Assembly (NCBI RefSeq): GCF_012927045.1
Contig: NZ_JABBFW010000003.1
Span: 310,001-374,000 of the forward strand
Source: Azohydromonas caseinilytica
GTDB taxonomy: Bacteria; Pseudomonadota; Gammaproteobacteria; Burkholderiales; Burkholderiaceae_C
DNA length: 64,000 bases
Direction of reading: 5' to 3'
Made by a program: the position numbers and the translations under genes. Numbering within the stretch: the stretch's first letter is position 1; the number at the start of each line of letters is the position of its first letter. Of this stretch, positions 52,943 to 61,335 are shown piece by piece. Below the pieces are notes generated by a model. That model had not been told where the DNA came from, did no database searches, and saw only the letters and a list, made by a program, of their open reading frames with translations.

Positions 52943-53419
52943 TTATGCCGCGGTGGCCTGGTTGCCGAGCTTCTCGGCCCACACGGCCATCTTTCCCAGG
53001 CCGGTCCAGTTGGCGTCCACGTAGGTGATGGCGCCCGTGGGGCAGGCGGTGGCGCAGGCGGGGTCGCCGCCGCAGAGGTCGCACTTCTGGACCTTGCCCG
53101 TCTCCTGCACGTAGTTGATCGTGCCGAAGGGACAGCTGATGGTGCAGACCTTGCAGCCCACGCAGGTGGTCTCGTTGACGACCTTGGCGCCGGTGAGCGC
53201 GTTGATGGTGATGGCCTCCACCGGGCAGGCGTGCAGGCACCAGGCCTCGTCGCACTGCGTGCAGGTGTAGGGCACCTTGCGGCCCGTGTGATGGAAGTCG
53301 AACACCTTGATGCGCGACTTGGCCGGCGCGAAGGTGGCGTAGTTCTCGAAGCTGCACGCCATCTCGCACTGGAGACAGCCGGTGCACTTGTCCGGATTGA
53401 TGTGAAGCGACTTCTGCAT
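52943..53419 (-). CDS. aorA: Four-cluster ferredoxin-like subunit of AOR
   Basis: 158-residue iron-sulfur protein with four Cys motifs: CTGCLQCEMAC, CTQCDEAWCLHAC, CVGCKVCTISC and CDLCGGDPACATAC, each followed by a Pro or Ser, so four [4Fe-4S] clusters of the DmsB/HycB type. MQKSLHINPDK is the start, with AAGGA upstream. First gene of the aor operon, passing electrons between the tungsten subunit and the flavin subunit. Confidence 0.92.
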   Translation of the reverse strand: MQKSLHINPDKCTGCLQCEMACSFENYATFAPAKSRIKVFDFHHTGRKVPYTCTQCDEAWCLHACPVEAITINALTGAKVVNETTCVGCKVCTISCPFGTINYVQETGKVQKCDLCGGDPACATACPTGAITYVDANWTGLGKMAVWAEKLGNQATAA

Positions 53420-53477
53420 GAGCTTTTCCTTCCGATTCGGTACCCCGCCGCGGCTGTGGCGCCGCACGGCGACGGGT

Positions 53478-53498
53478 CCTATGCACTGGCCTGCCTAT
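53478..53498. repeat. Upstream direct repeat, copy 1 (aor promoter region)
   Basis: CCTATGCACTGGCCTGCCTA plus T. Matches copy 2 (53578-53598) at 18 of 21 positions, exactly 100 bases apart, with similarity continuing into GGGCG. Lies 59-79 bases before the aorA start. Confidence 0.6.
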
Positions 53499-53577
53499 CT
53501 GACGGGCGAAAAACACCCGTTGCGACCCTGGGCGCCCAACCCTGCGCGGCGCCCGGCGGACACGATCAGTCCGCCTC

Positions 53578-53598
53578 CCTATGCACTTGCATACCTAT
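53578..53598. repeat. Upstream direct repeat, copy 2 (aor promoter region)
   Basis: CCTATGCACTTGCATACCTA plus T, second copy of the 21-base repeat. Candidate activator binding sites for the aor operon or for the opposing region. Confidence 0.6.
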
Positions 53599-53669
53599 GT
53601 TGAGGGCGCAAGAGGCCCCCGCCTACATGGGTGAAACCCCAGACGGCGCGGGCCTATTGCTCCAGATTG

Positions 53670-54515
53670 CTACACCGGGCGCCAGGCGACGTTGTGACGC
53701 TCGAACATCGCCGCGAGCTGCCCGTTGCCGGCGAGCTGGTTGAGCGCGCCCTGCAGCGCATGCGCGAGCTCGGTGGCGTCCTTCTTGACGGCCATGCCCA
53801 CGGCCCAGCCCTCGCGCGGCGCGCGCGGGCTGGGCAGCGGCTCGATGGCGAAGCGCTCGTCGCCGCGCAGCACCGTCTGCAGCTCGGACAGCAGCCCGGC
53901 CGCCACCGGCACCTCGCCACGCTTGAGCAGCTGCGCCGCCTCCACGCCGTCCTTGAGATGGGTCACGAGCTGCTCGCGGTAGGCGCCGCCGTCGGCGCCG
54001 ATGAGCAGCCAGCCCGCCAGCGACAGCCCCGGCACCGCCACGCGCGCCTTGCCCAGCTGCGACAGGCTCTCCAGCGCGGGCAGCGCGTCCAGCCGCCGCG
54101 CCACGGCCACGCGCTCGCGCCAGTACGGGCCGAAGATGCTGACCTGCGGGTTGTCCTGCATCAGCGGCCGGTCCACCGGCACGTGCAGCAGCACGTCGGC
54201 CGGGCCGAAGCCCAGGTAATGGCCCTTCCAGACCATGTTGCGCAGGTCGTCGTTCATGGCCTCGCCGGCCGGGAACGGCAGCATCGACAGCTTCACGCCC
54301 AACGCCTGCGCCAGCGCCTGCGCCAGCTCCACGTCGATGCCGCGGCCCTCGTCGTGGAAGGGCGGCATCTCCTTGTACAGCGCCACGCTCAGCGAGCCGC
54401 GCTCCTTGATCTTGTCCAGCGGCGTGGCCGACAGCGGCAGGCCCAGCGCCATGGCGGCGCCGCCCGCCAGGCCGCGCAGCAGCGTGCGCCGGCCCAGGGA
54501 GTGCGAGCGGCCCAT
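53670..54515 (-). CDS. MoxJ-type periplasmic solute-binding protein
   Basis: 281 residues of the family 3 solute-binding fold, of the subgroup found with quinoprotein dehydrogenases (MoxJ/XoxJ). A twin-arginine-like signal (GRRTLLRGLAGGAAMALGLPLSA) precedes LDKIKERGSLSVALYKEMPPF, RGIDVELAQALAQALGVKLSM, DVLLHVPVD and GPYWRERVAVARRLDAL. Instead of feeding a transporter, such proteins are thought to help mature or contact the PQQ alcohol dehydrogenase. The start is two bases after the cytochrome gene. Confidence 0.85.
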   Translation of the reverse strand: MGRSHSLGRRTLLRGLAGGAAMALGLPLSATPLDKIKERGSLSVALYKEMPPFHDEGRGIDVELAQALAQALGVKLSMLPFPAGEAMNDDLRNMVWKGHYLGFGPADVLLHVPVDRPLMQDNPQVSIFGPYWRERVAVARRLDALPALESLSQLGKARVAVPGLSLAGWLLIGADGGAYREQLVTHLKDGVEAAQLLKRGEVPVAAGLLSELQTVLRGDERFAIEPLPSPRAPREGWAVGMAVKKDATELAHALQGALNQLAGNGQLAAMFERHNVAWRPV

Positions 54516-54517
54516 GC

Positions 54518-55000
54518 TCACAGCGGCTTCTCGCGACGGGTTTCCAGGTAGGCCTTGATCGACCAGATCGCCTCCTGGTTCAGCGTGCCCTCGAAGGGCG
54601 GCATGTACACCGCGCCGTTGCGCGTGCGGCCCTTGCGCACCGTGTTGACGAAGTAGTCGTCCACGTCCTTGGTGCAGGCCGACTTCTTGGCCTCGACCTT
54701 CTGCGAGGCGCACTCGTTGTCGAGCTTGCGCAGGTCCGGCGCGATGCCGCCGGAGACGGCCTCCAGGCCATGGCAGCGGGCGCAGTTCTGGTTGTAGGCC
54801 GAGGAGCCGATCTTCACGGCCGCGTCGTTGCCGCGGAACGGGTTCTGGTCGCGCCAGTCCTCGCCCAGCTTGGGCAGCGAGCTCGTGTCCACCGCCTGCG
54901 GCGTGACGTCGCCATGGGCCATGGCGGCCCCGGCCACCAGCACGCCGGCCAGCAGTGCCATCAGGCGCGAGGGGAAACGGGTGTCGGAACGCTTGCGCAT
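54518..55000 (-). CDS. pedF: Cytochrome c550, PedF-type
   Basis: 160-residue periplasmic c-type cytochrome. Signal peptide LMALLAGVLVAGAAMA; mature start HGDVTPQAVDTSSLPKLGEDW is characteristic of PedF; one heme site NCARCHGLEAVSGG; likely Met ligand in GAVYMPPFEG. AAGGAG precedes the ATG. It takes electrons from a PQQ-dependent alcohol dehydrogenase, which itself is not in this window. A near-perfect sigma-54 promoter lies about 45 bases upstream. Confidence 0.92.
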   Translation of the reverse strand: MRKRSDTRFPSRLMALLAGVLVAGAAMAHGDVTPQAVDTSSLPKLGEDWRDQNPFRGNDAAVKIGSSAYNQNCARCHGLEAVSGGIAPDLRKLDNECASQKVEAKKSACTKDVDDYFVNTVRKGRTRNGAVYMPPFEGTLNQEAIWSIKAYLETRREKPL

Positions 55001-55041
55001 GGTTGTCTCCTTCGGTTGTGACATGGAACGGGGCGCCTTTC

Positions 55042-55057
55042 TGCAAGGCCCATGCCA
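55042..55057 (-). promoter_or_regulatory. Sigma-54 promoter of pedF and moxJ-like gene
   Basis: Minus strand TGGCATGGGCCTTGCA: -24 TGGCA and -12 TTGC with exactly 10 bases between GG and GC. A GCTGAAGCG half-site resembling that of the opposite promoter lies just upstream (about 55090-55105). Confidence 0.8.
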
Positions 55058-55269
55058 CAAGCGCCGGGGCGTGACTTTGTGGTTTCGCAATCGCTTCAGC
55101 TTCGGGTAAGCCGGGTGGACATTGCACAGCGATTGCTACAGCATTGCGCCCGCGTTCGAGCGCCTGCTCAAGAATGAAACAACGCTGCAGCCACCTGTCA
55201 CAGGGAGCAGGCAGCACAGCCCCATGAACGGACGTGCCGCCCAGGCGCGCCACCGGAGACAGAGCACCC

Positions 55270-57435
55270 ATGTCGATTCACCGCAGCAGCATCGCGGCCC
55301 CGCACGAGGGGCCCGCGGCCCATGTCGACCTGATCCGCCAGTCGCACGAGCGCTGCACCGCGCTGGGACTCACGCGCATCGAGCGACCGGACTACGAGCC
55401 GCTCATGCGCAGCGACCTGAACGACGCGCGCGAGCGCAACCGCAGGTTGCACACGCATGCGGCGCCGGTGATGGAGCTGCTGCTGGAGCAGATCGCGGGC
55501 ACGCAAAGCATGATCGTGCTGACCGATGCGCACGGCACGATCCTGCACACCGTGGGCGACGAGGACTTCGTCCACCGTGCCGGCAAGGTGGCGCTGTCGC
55601 CGGGCGTGAACTGGGCCGAGCACTCCAAGGGCACCAACGCCATCGGCACCGCGCTGTTCGCCGAGCGGCCCACCCTCGTGCATGCCGACGAGCACTTCAT
55701 GCACGCCAACCAGTTCCTCACCTGCTCGGCCTCGCCCATCTTCGACCCGCGCGGCAACATGCTGGGCGTGCTCGACGTCAGCGCCGACCAGCGCACCTAC
55801 CACCAGCACACCATGGGGCTGGTGCGCATGTCGGCGCGCATGATCGAGAACCACTGGCTCAACGACCACTGCGCCAACCGGTTGCGGCTGCACTTTCACA
55901 GCCGCCCCGAGTTCATCGGCACGCTGCTCGAAGGCATCGTGGTGATCGGCGCCGACGGCAAGCTGCTGGGCGCCAACCGCAGCGCGCTGGACCAGCTTGG
56001 CCTCAGCGGCGTGGCGCTGCGCAACCAGACGCTGACCTCGCTGTTCGGCACCACCGTGGCCGCCGTGGTGGACCACTTCCGCAGCCCGCTGGCGCTGCCC
56101 ATGAAGCTCACGCTGCCCGATGGGCGCCAGTTCCTGGCCAGCGCCCGCATGGACTGGGCCACCCTCGCCTTCGCCGCCGTGCCCGCCGGCTCGCCGGCGA
56201 TCGAGACCACCGTGCCGGCGCAGCCCGCCGCCGCAACACTGGTCGACGCCACCGGCCCGGCCGAGCCTGCGGCGTCCCCCATACAGCCGCCCACGGCGTT
56301 GCCCACGGGGCTGTCCTACCTGCAGACCGGCGATGCGCAGATCGAGGCCGTGGTGCAGAAGGCGCGGCGCATCATCAACCGCGACATCCCGCTGCTTATC
56401 CTGGGCGAGACGGGCACCGGCAAGGAGCTGCTGGCGCACGCGGTGCACCAGGAATCCAACCGCGCCAAGCAGCCCTTCGTGGCCGTCAACTGCGCCAGCA
56501 TCCCCGAGTCGCTGATCGAGGCCGAGCTCTTCGGCTACGAGGAAGGCGCCTTCACCGGCGCGCGCCGCAAGGGCGCCAGCGGGCGCATCGTGCAGGCCAA
56601 CGGCGGCACGCTGTTCCTTGACGAGATCGGCGACATGCCGCTGCCGCTGCAGGCGCGGCTGCTGCGCGTGCTGCAGGAGCGCTGCGTCACGCCGCTGGGC
56701 AGCGGCAAGGCGATCGCGGTGGACATCGCCGTCATCGGCGCCACGCACCGCAACCTGCGCGAGATGATCCAGCGCGGCGAGTTCCGCGAGGACCTCTACT
56801 ACCGCCTCAACGGCCTGGTGCTGCGCCTGCCGCCGCTGCGCGAGCGCAGCGACCTGGCGCTGGTGGCGCAGCGCATCCTGGCCAACGAGTGCCCGCAGGG
56901 CGCGCCGCGCATCAGCGCCGAGGTGATGGCGCTGTTCCAGCGCTGCGACTGGCCGGGCAACATCCGCCAGCTCGCCAACGTGCTGCGCACCGCCGCCGTC
57001 ATGGCCGCCGGCGAGCCGCAGATCACGCAGGCGCATCTCTCGGACGACTTCCTCGAAGACGTGCGCCGCCTGGCGCAGCAGCAGCAGGCCGCGGCGCCGC
57101 AGCCCCTGGCGGCCCAGCCGGCCGCGCTGCCCATGGACGCGGCCATGGGCCTGCCGCCAGCTTTGCCCTTCGCGGCAGCGCCGGCCGGCACGGCGCCCTA
57201 TGGCGGCGCCGCTGCCTTCGCCCCGCTCGGCGGGGGCGCGGGCGCGCCCCTCGCGCCGGCGGCACCGCCCGCGGTCAGCGCGCGCACGCTGCACGAGCAG
57301 GAGATCGCCATGATCCAGGCCGCGCTGGACGCGGCCGGCGGCAACATCTCCGAGGCCTCCAAGCGCCTGGGCATCAGCCGCAACACCATCTACCGCAAGC
57401 TGCGCTGGAACCGGCCGGAAGGCGGCTCGGCCTGA
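55270..57435 (+). CDS. Sigma-54-dependent activator, AcoR-like
   Basis: 721 residues. A GAF-type sensor region (about 60-200; LLLEQIAGTQSMIVLTDAHG, WAEHSKGTNAIGTALFAERP) is characteristic of AcoR. A PAS-like segment follows (EFIGTLLEGIVVIGADGKLL). The AAA+ domain has Walker A GETGTGKEL, the sigma-54-contact loop GAFTGA, Walker B GGTLFLDEIGD, and DWPGNIRQLANVLR. After an Ala/Pro-rich linker the Fis-type HTH reads GGNISEASKRLGISRNTIYRKL. It lies between two sigma-54 promoters and so probably activates both PQQ-related operons in response to an alcohol or aldehyde. Confidence 0.93.
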   Translation: MSIHRSSIAAPHEGPAAHVDLIRQSHERCTALGLTRIERPDYEPLMRSDLNDARERNRRLHTHAAPVMELLLEQIAGTQSMIVLTDAHGTILHTVGDEDFVHRAGKVALSPGVNWAEHSKGTNAIGTALFAERPTLVHADEHFMHANQFLTCSASPIFDPRGNMLGVLDVSADQRTYHQHTMGLVRMSARMIENHWLNDHCANRLRLHFHSRPEFIGTLLEGIVVIGADGKLLGANRSALDQLGLSGVALRNQTLTSLFGTTVAAVVDHFRSPLALPMKLTLPDGRQFLASARMDWATLAFAAVPAGSPAIETTVPAQPAAATLVDATGPAEPAASPIQPPTALPTGLSYLQTGDAQIEAVVQKARRIINRDIPLLILGETGTGKELLAHAVHQESNRAKQPFVAVNCASIPESLIEAELFGYEEGAFTGARRKGASGRIVQANGGTLFLDEIGDMPLPLQARLLRVLQERCVTPLGSGKAIAVDIAVIGATHRNLREMIQRGEFREDLYYRLNGLVLRLPPLRERSDLALVAQRILANECPQGAPRISAEVMALFQRCDWPGNIRQLANVLRTAAVMAAGEPQITQAHLSDDFLEDVRRLAQQQQAAAPQPLAAQPAALPMDAAMGLPPALPFAAAPAGTAPYGGAAAFAPLGGGAGAPLAPAAPPAVSARTLHEQEIAMIQAALDAAGGNISEASKRLGISRNTIYRKLRWNRPEGGSA

Positions 57436-57458
57436 ACCCCGGGTTTGCACTGTGTCAG

Positions 57459-57480
57459 GCTGAAGCGCGCCTGTTTCAGC
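57459..57480. promoter_or_regulatory. Candidate enhancer site of the sigma-54 activator
   Basis: GCTGAA-N10-TTCAGC, a perfect palindrome with half-sites one turn and a half apart, located about 80 bases before the -24 element. A further GCTGAA half-site occurs near 57518. Confidence 0.55.
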
Positions 57481-57540
57481 CGGGCACACCCGAGGCCGGC
57501 CCCGGGCGGCCTTGACCGCTGAAACGCTGCAAAACCGCAT

Positions 57541-57556
57541 CGGCACGGGTTTTGCA
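57541..57556 (+). promoter_or_regulatory. Sigma-54 promoter of the PQQ-ABC operon
   Basis: CGGCACGGGTTTTGCA matches TGGCACGNNNNTTGCA at all but the first base, with the required 10-base spacing between GG and GC. Confidence 0.8.
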
Positions 57557-57667
57557 GAACGCTCCAAAACGAAATCCGGCCCGGGCTGTCCGGCAGCCCG
57601 GGACACTCAGGAGACATCCCGTGCCGAATCACCGCATCCGCGCCCTTCAGGCCCGCTGCGCCGCTGC

Positions 57668-58336
57668 ATGATGAAGCTGCTGCTGCTCGGCGCCGAGGGC
57701 AGCGCCGCGCGTGCCGCGGCGCTGTCCGACGGCAGCCGCTGGGTGCTGCTCAATGCCCCGACCGACCTGGAGCGCCAGCTCCAGCGCCACCCGCAACTGC
57801 AACGCGAGCCGCTGGCCGGCGTGGTGCTGATGGACGCGCAGATGGACCACGTGGCCGGCCTGCTGGGCCTGCGCGACGGCCCGCCGGTGGAGCTCTACGC
57901 CACGCCGGCCGTGTTCGAAGCGCTGACCACCGAGTTGCCGCTGCTGCAGGTGGTGGACCGCTGCTGCGGCGTGCACTGGCACCTGCTGCCCGTGGCCGGC
58001 GACAGCGCGGTGGCGACCTTCCGCATCGAGGCCCTGCCCAACCTGCGCTTCACGGCCTTTGCCGCCGGTGACGAATACTCACCCGGCGCCTCCCTGGCGC
58101 TGGAAGTGGAGGACCTGCGCGACGGCCGCCGCCTGCTGTACTGGCCCGGCCCCTGGCCCCTGCCCTCGAACCCGGGCGCCGACTGCCTGCTGCTGGGCGA
58201 CCCCGCCACGGCGCTGCCGCCCGAGGGCACCGCCCGGCGCGTGCTGCTGCATCCGGCCGCCCCGCCGCCGCCCGCGCCCGCACTGGAGGCCGTCGGCGTC
58301 GAACAGGCCTTTGACGGCATGGAGATCGAGCTTTGA
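57668..58336 (+). CDS. PqqB-like metallo-hydrolase-fold protein
   Basis: 222-residue protein similar to PqqB of PQQ biosynthesis: MKLLLLGAEGSAARAAA at the start, LMDAQMDHVAGLLGLRDGPPVELY, then TPAVFEALTTELPLLQVVDR and GVHWHLLPV. It is shorter than PqqB (about 300) and lies with an ABC transporter of the PQQ-alcohol-oxidation type, not with pqqCDE. It may hydroxylate or handle a PQQ-like compound, or just bind metal; role unknown. Starts ATGATG without a strong ribosome binding site. Confidence 0.75.
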   Translation: MMKLLLLGAEGSAARAAALSDGSRWVLLNAPTDLERQLQRHPQLQREPLAGVVLMDAQMDHVAGLLGLRDGPPVELYATPAVFEALTTELPLLQVVDRCCGVHWHLLPVAGDSAVATFRIEALPNLRFTAFAAGDEYSPGASLALEVEDLRDGRRLLYWPGPWPLPSNPGADCLLLGDPATALPPEGTARRVLLHPAAPPPPAPALEAVGVEQAFDGMEIEL

Positions 58337-59112
58337 GCAGCGTTCCCCTCCCCGTTTCCGACACCACGCCGCTGCCCGCGGACAGTGGCAGCGCACCGCG
58401 GCTGCGCTTGAAAGCGCTGCACAAGCGCTACGGCGAGCGCGTGGCGCTCAAGTCGCTGGACCTGACGCTGACGCCGGGCAGCTTCGTGGCGCTGCTGGGC
58501 CCCAACGGCGCGGGCAAGTCCACGCTGTTCCAGCTGCTCACCGGACTGTTCGCGCCCGACGCGGGCGAGGTCGAGATCGACGGCCTGGCCTTCGGGCGCC
58601 ACACCCGCCAGGCGCTGGCGCGCATCGGCGTGGTGTTCCAGCAGATGTCGCTGGACCTGGACCTGAGCGTGCGCCGCAACCTGCAGTTTCATGCGCAACT
58701 GCATGGCCTGCCCTCGGCGCTGGCGCGCCAGCGCATCGACGACGCGGCCGAGACCTTCGGCCTCACCAAGGACCTGCAGCGCGCGGTGCGCGAGCTCTCC
58801 GGCGGCAACCGGCGCAAGGTCGAGCTCGCGCGCGCGCTGCTGCACCGCCCCGCCCTGCTGCTGATGGACGAGCCCACCGTGGGCCTGGACCCGAAGTCGC
58901 GGCGCGACCTGCTCGCGGCCATCCGCGCCGACGTGGCTGCGCGCCACAGCAGCGTGCTGTGGGCCACGCACCTGGTCGAGGAGGCGCAGGCCGCCGACCG
59001 TGTGCTGGTGCTGCACAAGGGCGTGCTGCTGGCCGACGGCACGCCGGCCGCGGTGACCGAGCAGCTCGGCGGCGGCTCCCTGGAGGAGGCCTTCGTCAAA
59101 GCCACTGCGTGA
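58333..59112 (+). CDS. ABC transporter ATP-binding protein, PQQ-alcohol type
   Basis: 259 residues. Walker A GPNGAGKST, Q-loop VFQQMSLDLDL, signature LSGGNRRKVELARALLHRP, Walker B LLLMDEPTVGLDP, H-loop WATHLVEEA. It belongs to the exporter-like DrrA/ABC-2 group. It starts at a TTG overlapping the previous stop by four bases. The matching permease is at 61317-62165, after the propeller and binding-protein genes, the order known for PQQ-dependent alcohol oxidation clusters. Confidence 0.92.
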   Translation: MSSVPLPVSDTTPLPADSGSAPRLRLKALHKRYGERVALKSLDLTLTPGSFVALLGPNGAGKSTLFQLLTGLFAPDAGEVEIDGLAFGRHTRQALARIGVVFQQMSLDLDLSVRRNLQFHAQLHGLPSALARQRIDDAAETFGLTKDLQRAVRELSGGNRRKVELARALLHRPALLLMDEPTVGLDPKSRRDLLAAIRADVAARHSSVLWATHLVEEAQAADRVLVLHKGVLLADGTPAAVTEQLGGGSLEEAFVKATA

Positions 59113-59212
59113 CACGGGCGCATGCCGCGGCCCGGCCTCCCGGGTCCGCAGGGCATGCCAACATGCGACGCGCCCGTCAGATGCGCGCGCAACCGACTAC
59201 AGGAGACGAGCC

Positions 59213-60172
59213 TTGAAGAAGACGATGCTGGCCGCCCTGCTGGCCCTGTGGGGCCTTGCGGCCTCGGCCCAGACCGCCTGGGTATCGAGCGAGAAGGACA
59301 ATGCCCTGACGCTGGTGGACCTCAAGACGCTGTCGGTCGCCGGCGTGGTGCCCACCTGCAAGCGACCGCGCCACATGCAGGTCGCGCCCGACGGCAAGCG
59401 GCTGTTCGTGGCCTGCGCCGAGTCCGGCCAGGCCGACGTGATCGACATCGCCAGCCGCAAGACCGTGGGGCGCGTGTCGCTGGGCGACGACCCGGAAGCC
59501 TTCGACTTCTCGAAGGACGGCAAGGCGCTGTACGTCTCGGCCGAGGACGAGGGCGCGCTGGTCACCATCGACGCCGCCAGCGGCAAGACGCTGGCTTCCG
59601 TGCCCGTGGGCAAGGAGCCCGAGGGCGTCAGGACCTCGCCCGACGGCAAGCTGGTGTTCGTCACGTCCGAGGTGGCCAACATGGTCCACGCGGTGGACAC
59701 CGCCACCGGCAAGCTGGTGAAGAACATCGCCGTGGGCAAGCGCCCGCGCCGCATGGTGTTCACGCCCGACGGCTCGCAGTTGTGGGTCACCAACGAGCTG
59801 GGCGCCAGCATCAGCGTCATCTCGGTCAAGGACCTGGCGGTGGTGCAGACCATCCCGCTGGAGCTCAAGGGCGTGCGCGCCGAGGACATCACGCCCGTGG
59901 GCCTGGCCATGACGCGCGACGGCAAGACCGCCTTCGTCGGCATGGGCCGCGCCAACCACGTGGGCGTCATCGACGTGGCCAGCCGCAAGCTCGCCAGGAC
60001 CGTGCTGGTGGGCAAGCGCGCCTGGCATGTGGCGCTGAGCCCGGACGAGAGCCGGCTGGTGGCCACCAACGGCCTGAGCGACGACGTGACCATCGTCGAG
60101 ACGGCCACCGGCAAGGCGCTCAAGAGCGTGCCGGTGGGCCGCGTGCCCTACATGGCGGTGGTGCTCAACTGA
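59213..60172 (+). CDS. PQQ-associated YVTN beta-propeller protein
   Basis: 319-residue periplasmic seven-bladed propeller. Signal: MKKTMLAALLALWGLAASAQ. Blades repeat SPDGKLVFVTSE, TPDGSQLWVTNE, TRDGKTAFVGMG and SPDESRLVATNG with DVIDIASRKTVGRV-like strands. AGGAG precedes the start codon, read as TTG at 59213. The stop overlaps the next ATG (TGATG). Found in PQQ-dependent catabolism clusters; molecular role not established. Confidence 0.88.
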   Translation: MKKTMLAALLALWGLAASAQTAWVSSEKDNALTLVDLKTLSVAGVVPTCKRPRHMQVAPDGKRLFVACAESGQADVIDIASRKTVGRVSLGDDPEAFDFSKDGKALYVSAEDEGALVTIDAASGKTLASVPVGKEPEGVRTSPDGKLVFVTSEVANMVHAVDTATGKLVKNIAVGKRPRRMVFTPDGSQLWVTNELGASISVISVKDLAVVQTIPLELKGVRAEDITPVGLAMTRDGKTAFVGMGRANHVGVIDVASRKLARTVLVGKRAWHVALSPDESRLVATNGLSDDVTIVETATGKALKSVPVGRVPYMAVVLN

Positions 60173-61335
60173 TGGCCCGCCCGCTGCTCCGACCCCTGGC
60201 CGCGGCACTGCTGCTGGCCGCCGGCGCGGCCCAGGCCGTGCCCTACAAGGTGACGCTGCTGGTGCGCGCCGACGATCCGCGCCTGGCGCGCGACCGCGTG
60301 GAACGCGCCTACCTGGGCCATCCCGGCGGGCCGGCCGGCGACGGGCTGCAGGTGGCGATCAAGGAAGCCGCCTTCGAGCTCGACGCCGCCGGCACCGCGC
60401 TCAACCTGGACACCGTGGCGGTGGCCGACGCGGCCGCCGCGCGCGCCGCGGCGCAGAAGGCCGAGAAGGCCGGCGCCGCCGTGCTGCTGACCGACCTGGA
60501 CGCGGCCACCACGCTGGCCGTGGCCGACGCCGTGCAGCGCCCGGTGCTCAACCTGGGCGCGGGCGACGACCGGCTGCGCCAGCAGGACTGCCGCCCCCGG
60601 CTGCTGCACCTGGCGCCCAGCGAGCGCATGCGCGCCGACGCGCTGGCGCAGACGCTGGCCGCGCGCAAGTGGCCGCAGGTGCTGCTGCTCACCGGCCCCA
60701 CTCCGCAGGACGCCGAGCGCAGCGCCGTGGCGCAGGCGGCCATCAAGCGCTACGGGCTCAAGCTGGTGGGGAACAAGCCGTTCAAGCTCTCGGCCGATCC
60801 GCGCGAGCGCGCCCTCGCCAATCCGCTGCTGCTCACCGGCGGCGCCACGTACGACGCCGTCTGGGTGGTGGACAGCGACGGCGAGTTCGCCCGCTCGCTG
60901 CCCTACCGTACCGCGCTGCCGCGCCCGGTGGTGGGCGATGCCGGGCTGGTGGCGCTGGCCTGGCATGCGCAGTTCGAGCGCTTCGGCGCGCCGCAGGTGG
61001 CGCGGCGCTTCGCCAAGGCGACCGGGCGGCCGATGACGGCGCCCGACTGGGCCTCCTGGATGGCCGGCAAGACGCTGGTGGCCGCCGCGGTGGCCGCGCC
61101 CAAGGGGCCGCAGACGAGCTTCGAGAAGGCACTGCTGGAGGGCAGCGTGGATGGCTCCAAGGGCGTGGTGATGAGCTTCCGCCCCTGGGACGGCCAGCTG
61201 CGCCAGCCGCTGCTGCTCACCGACGGCCAGGGCGTGATCTCCACCGCGCCGGTCGAAGGCGTGCTCCATCCCAAGAACGTGCTCGACACCCTCGGTGCCG
61301 ATGCCCCGGAGAAGCTGTGCAAAGCCCGACCCTGA
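60172..61335 (+). CDS. PQQ-associated ABC substrate-binding protein
   Basis: 387 residues. Signal PLAAALLLAAGAAQA; then VPYKVTLLVRADDPRLARDRVERAYLGHPGGP, typical of the Leu/Ile/Val-like type I periplasmic binding proteins of PQQ-alcohol clusters. VLLTDLDAATTLAVADAVQRP and KWPQVLLLTGPTPQDAERS are in the ligand-binding lobes. It ends with GVLHPKNVLDTLGADAPEKLC. Overlaps both neighbours. Confidence 0.88.
   Translation: MARPLLRPLAAALLLAAGAAQAVPYKVTLLVRADDPRLARDRVERAYLGHPGGPAGDGLQVAIKEAAFELDAAGTALNLDTVAVADAAAARAAAQKAEKAGAAVLLTDLDAATTLAVADAVQRPVLNLGAGDDRLRQQDCRPRLLHLAPSERMRADALAQTLAARKWPQVLLLTGPTPQDAERSAVAQAAIKRYGLKLVGNKPFKLSADPRERALANPLLLTGGATYDAVWVVDSDGEFARSLPYRTALPRPVVGDAGLVALAWHAQFERFGAPQVARRFAKATGRPMTAPDWASWMAGKTLVAAAVAAPKGPQTSFEKALLEGSVDGSKGVVMSFRPWDGQLRQPLLLTDGQGVISTAPVEGVLHPKNVLDTLGADAPEKLCKARP

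Noticed and set aside
53420-53669. Sigma-54 promoter for the aor operon
   Set aside because: No -24/-12 element with correct spacing was found on the minus strand, unlike the neighbouring pedF promoter.
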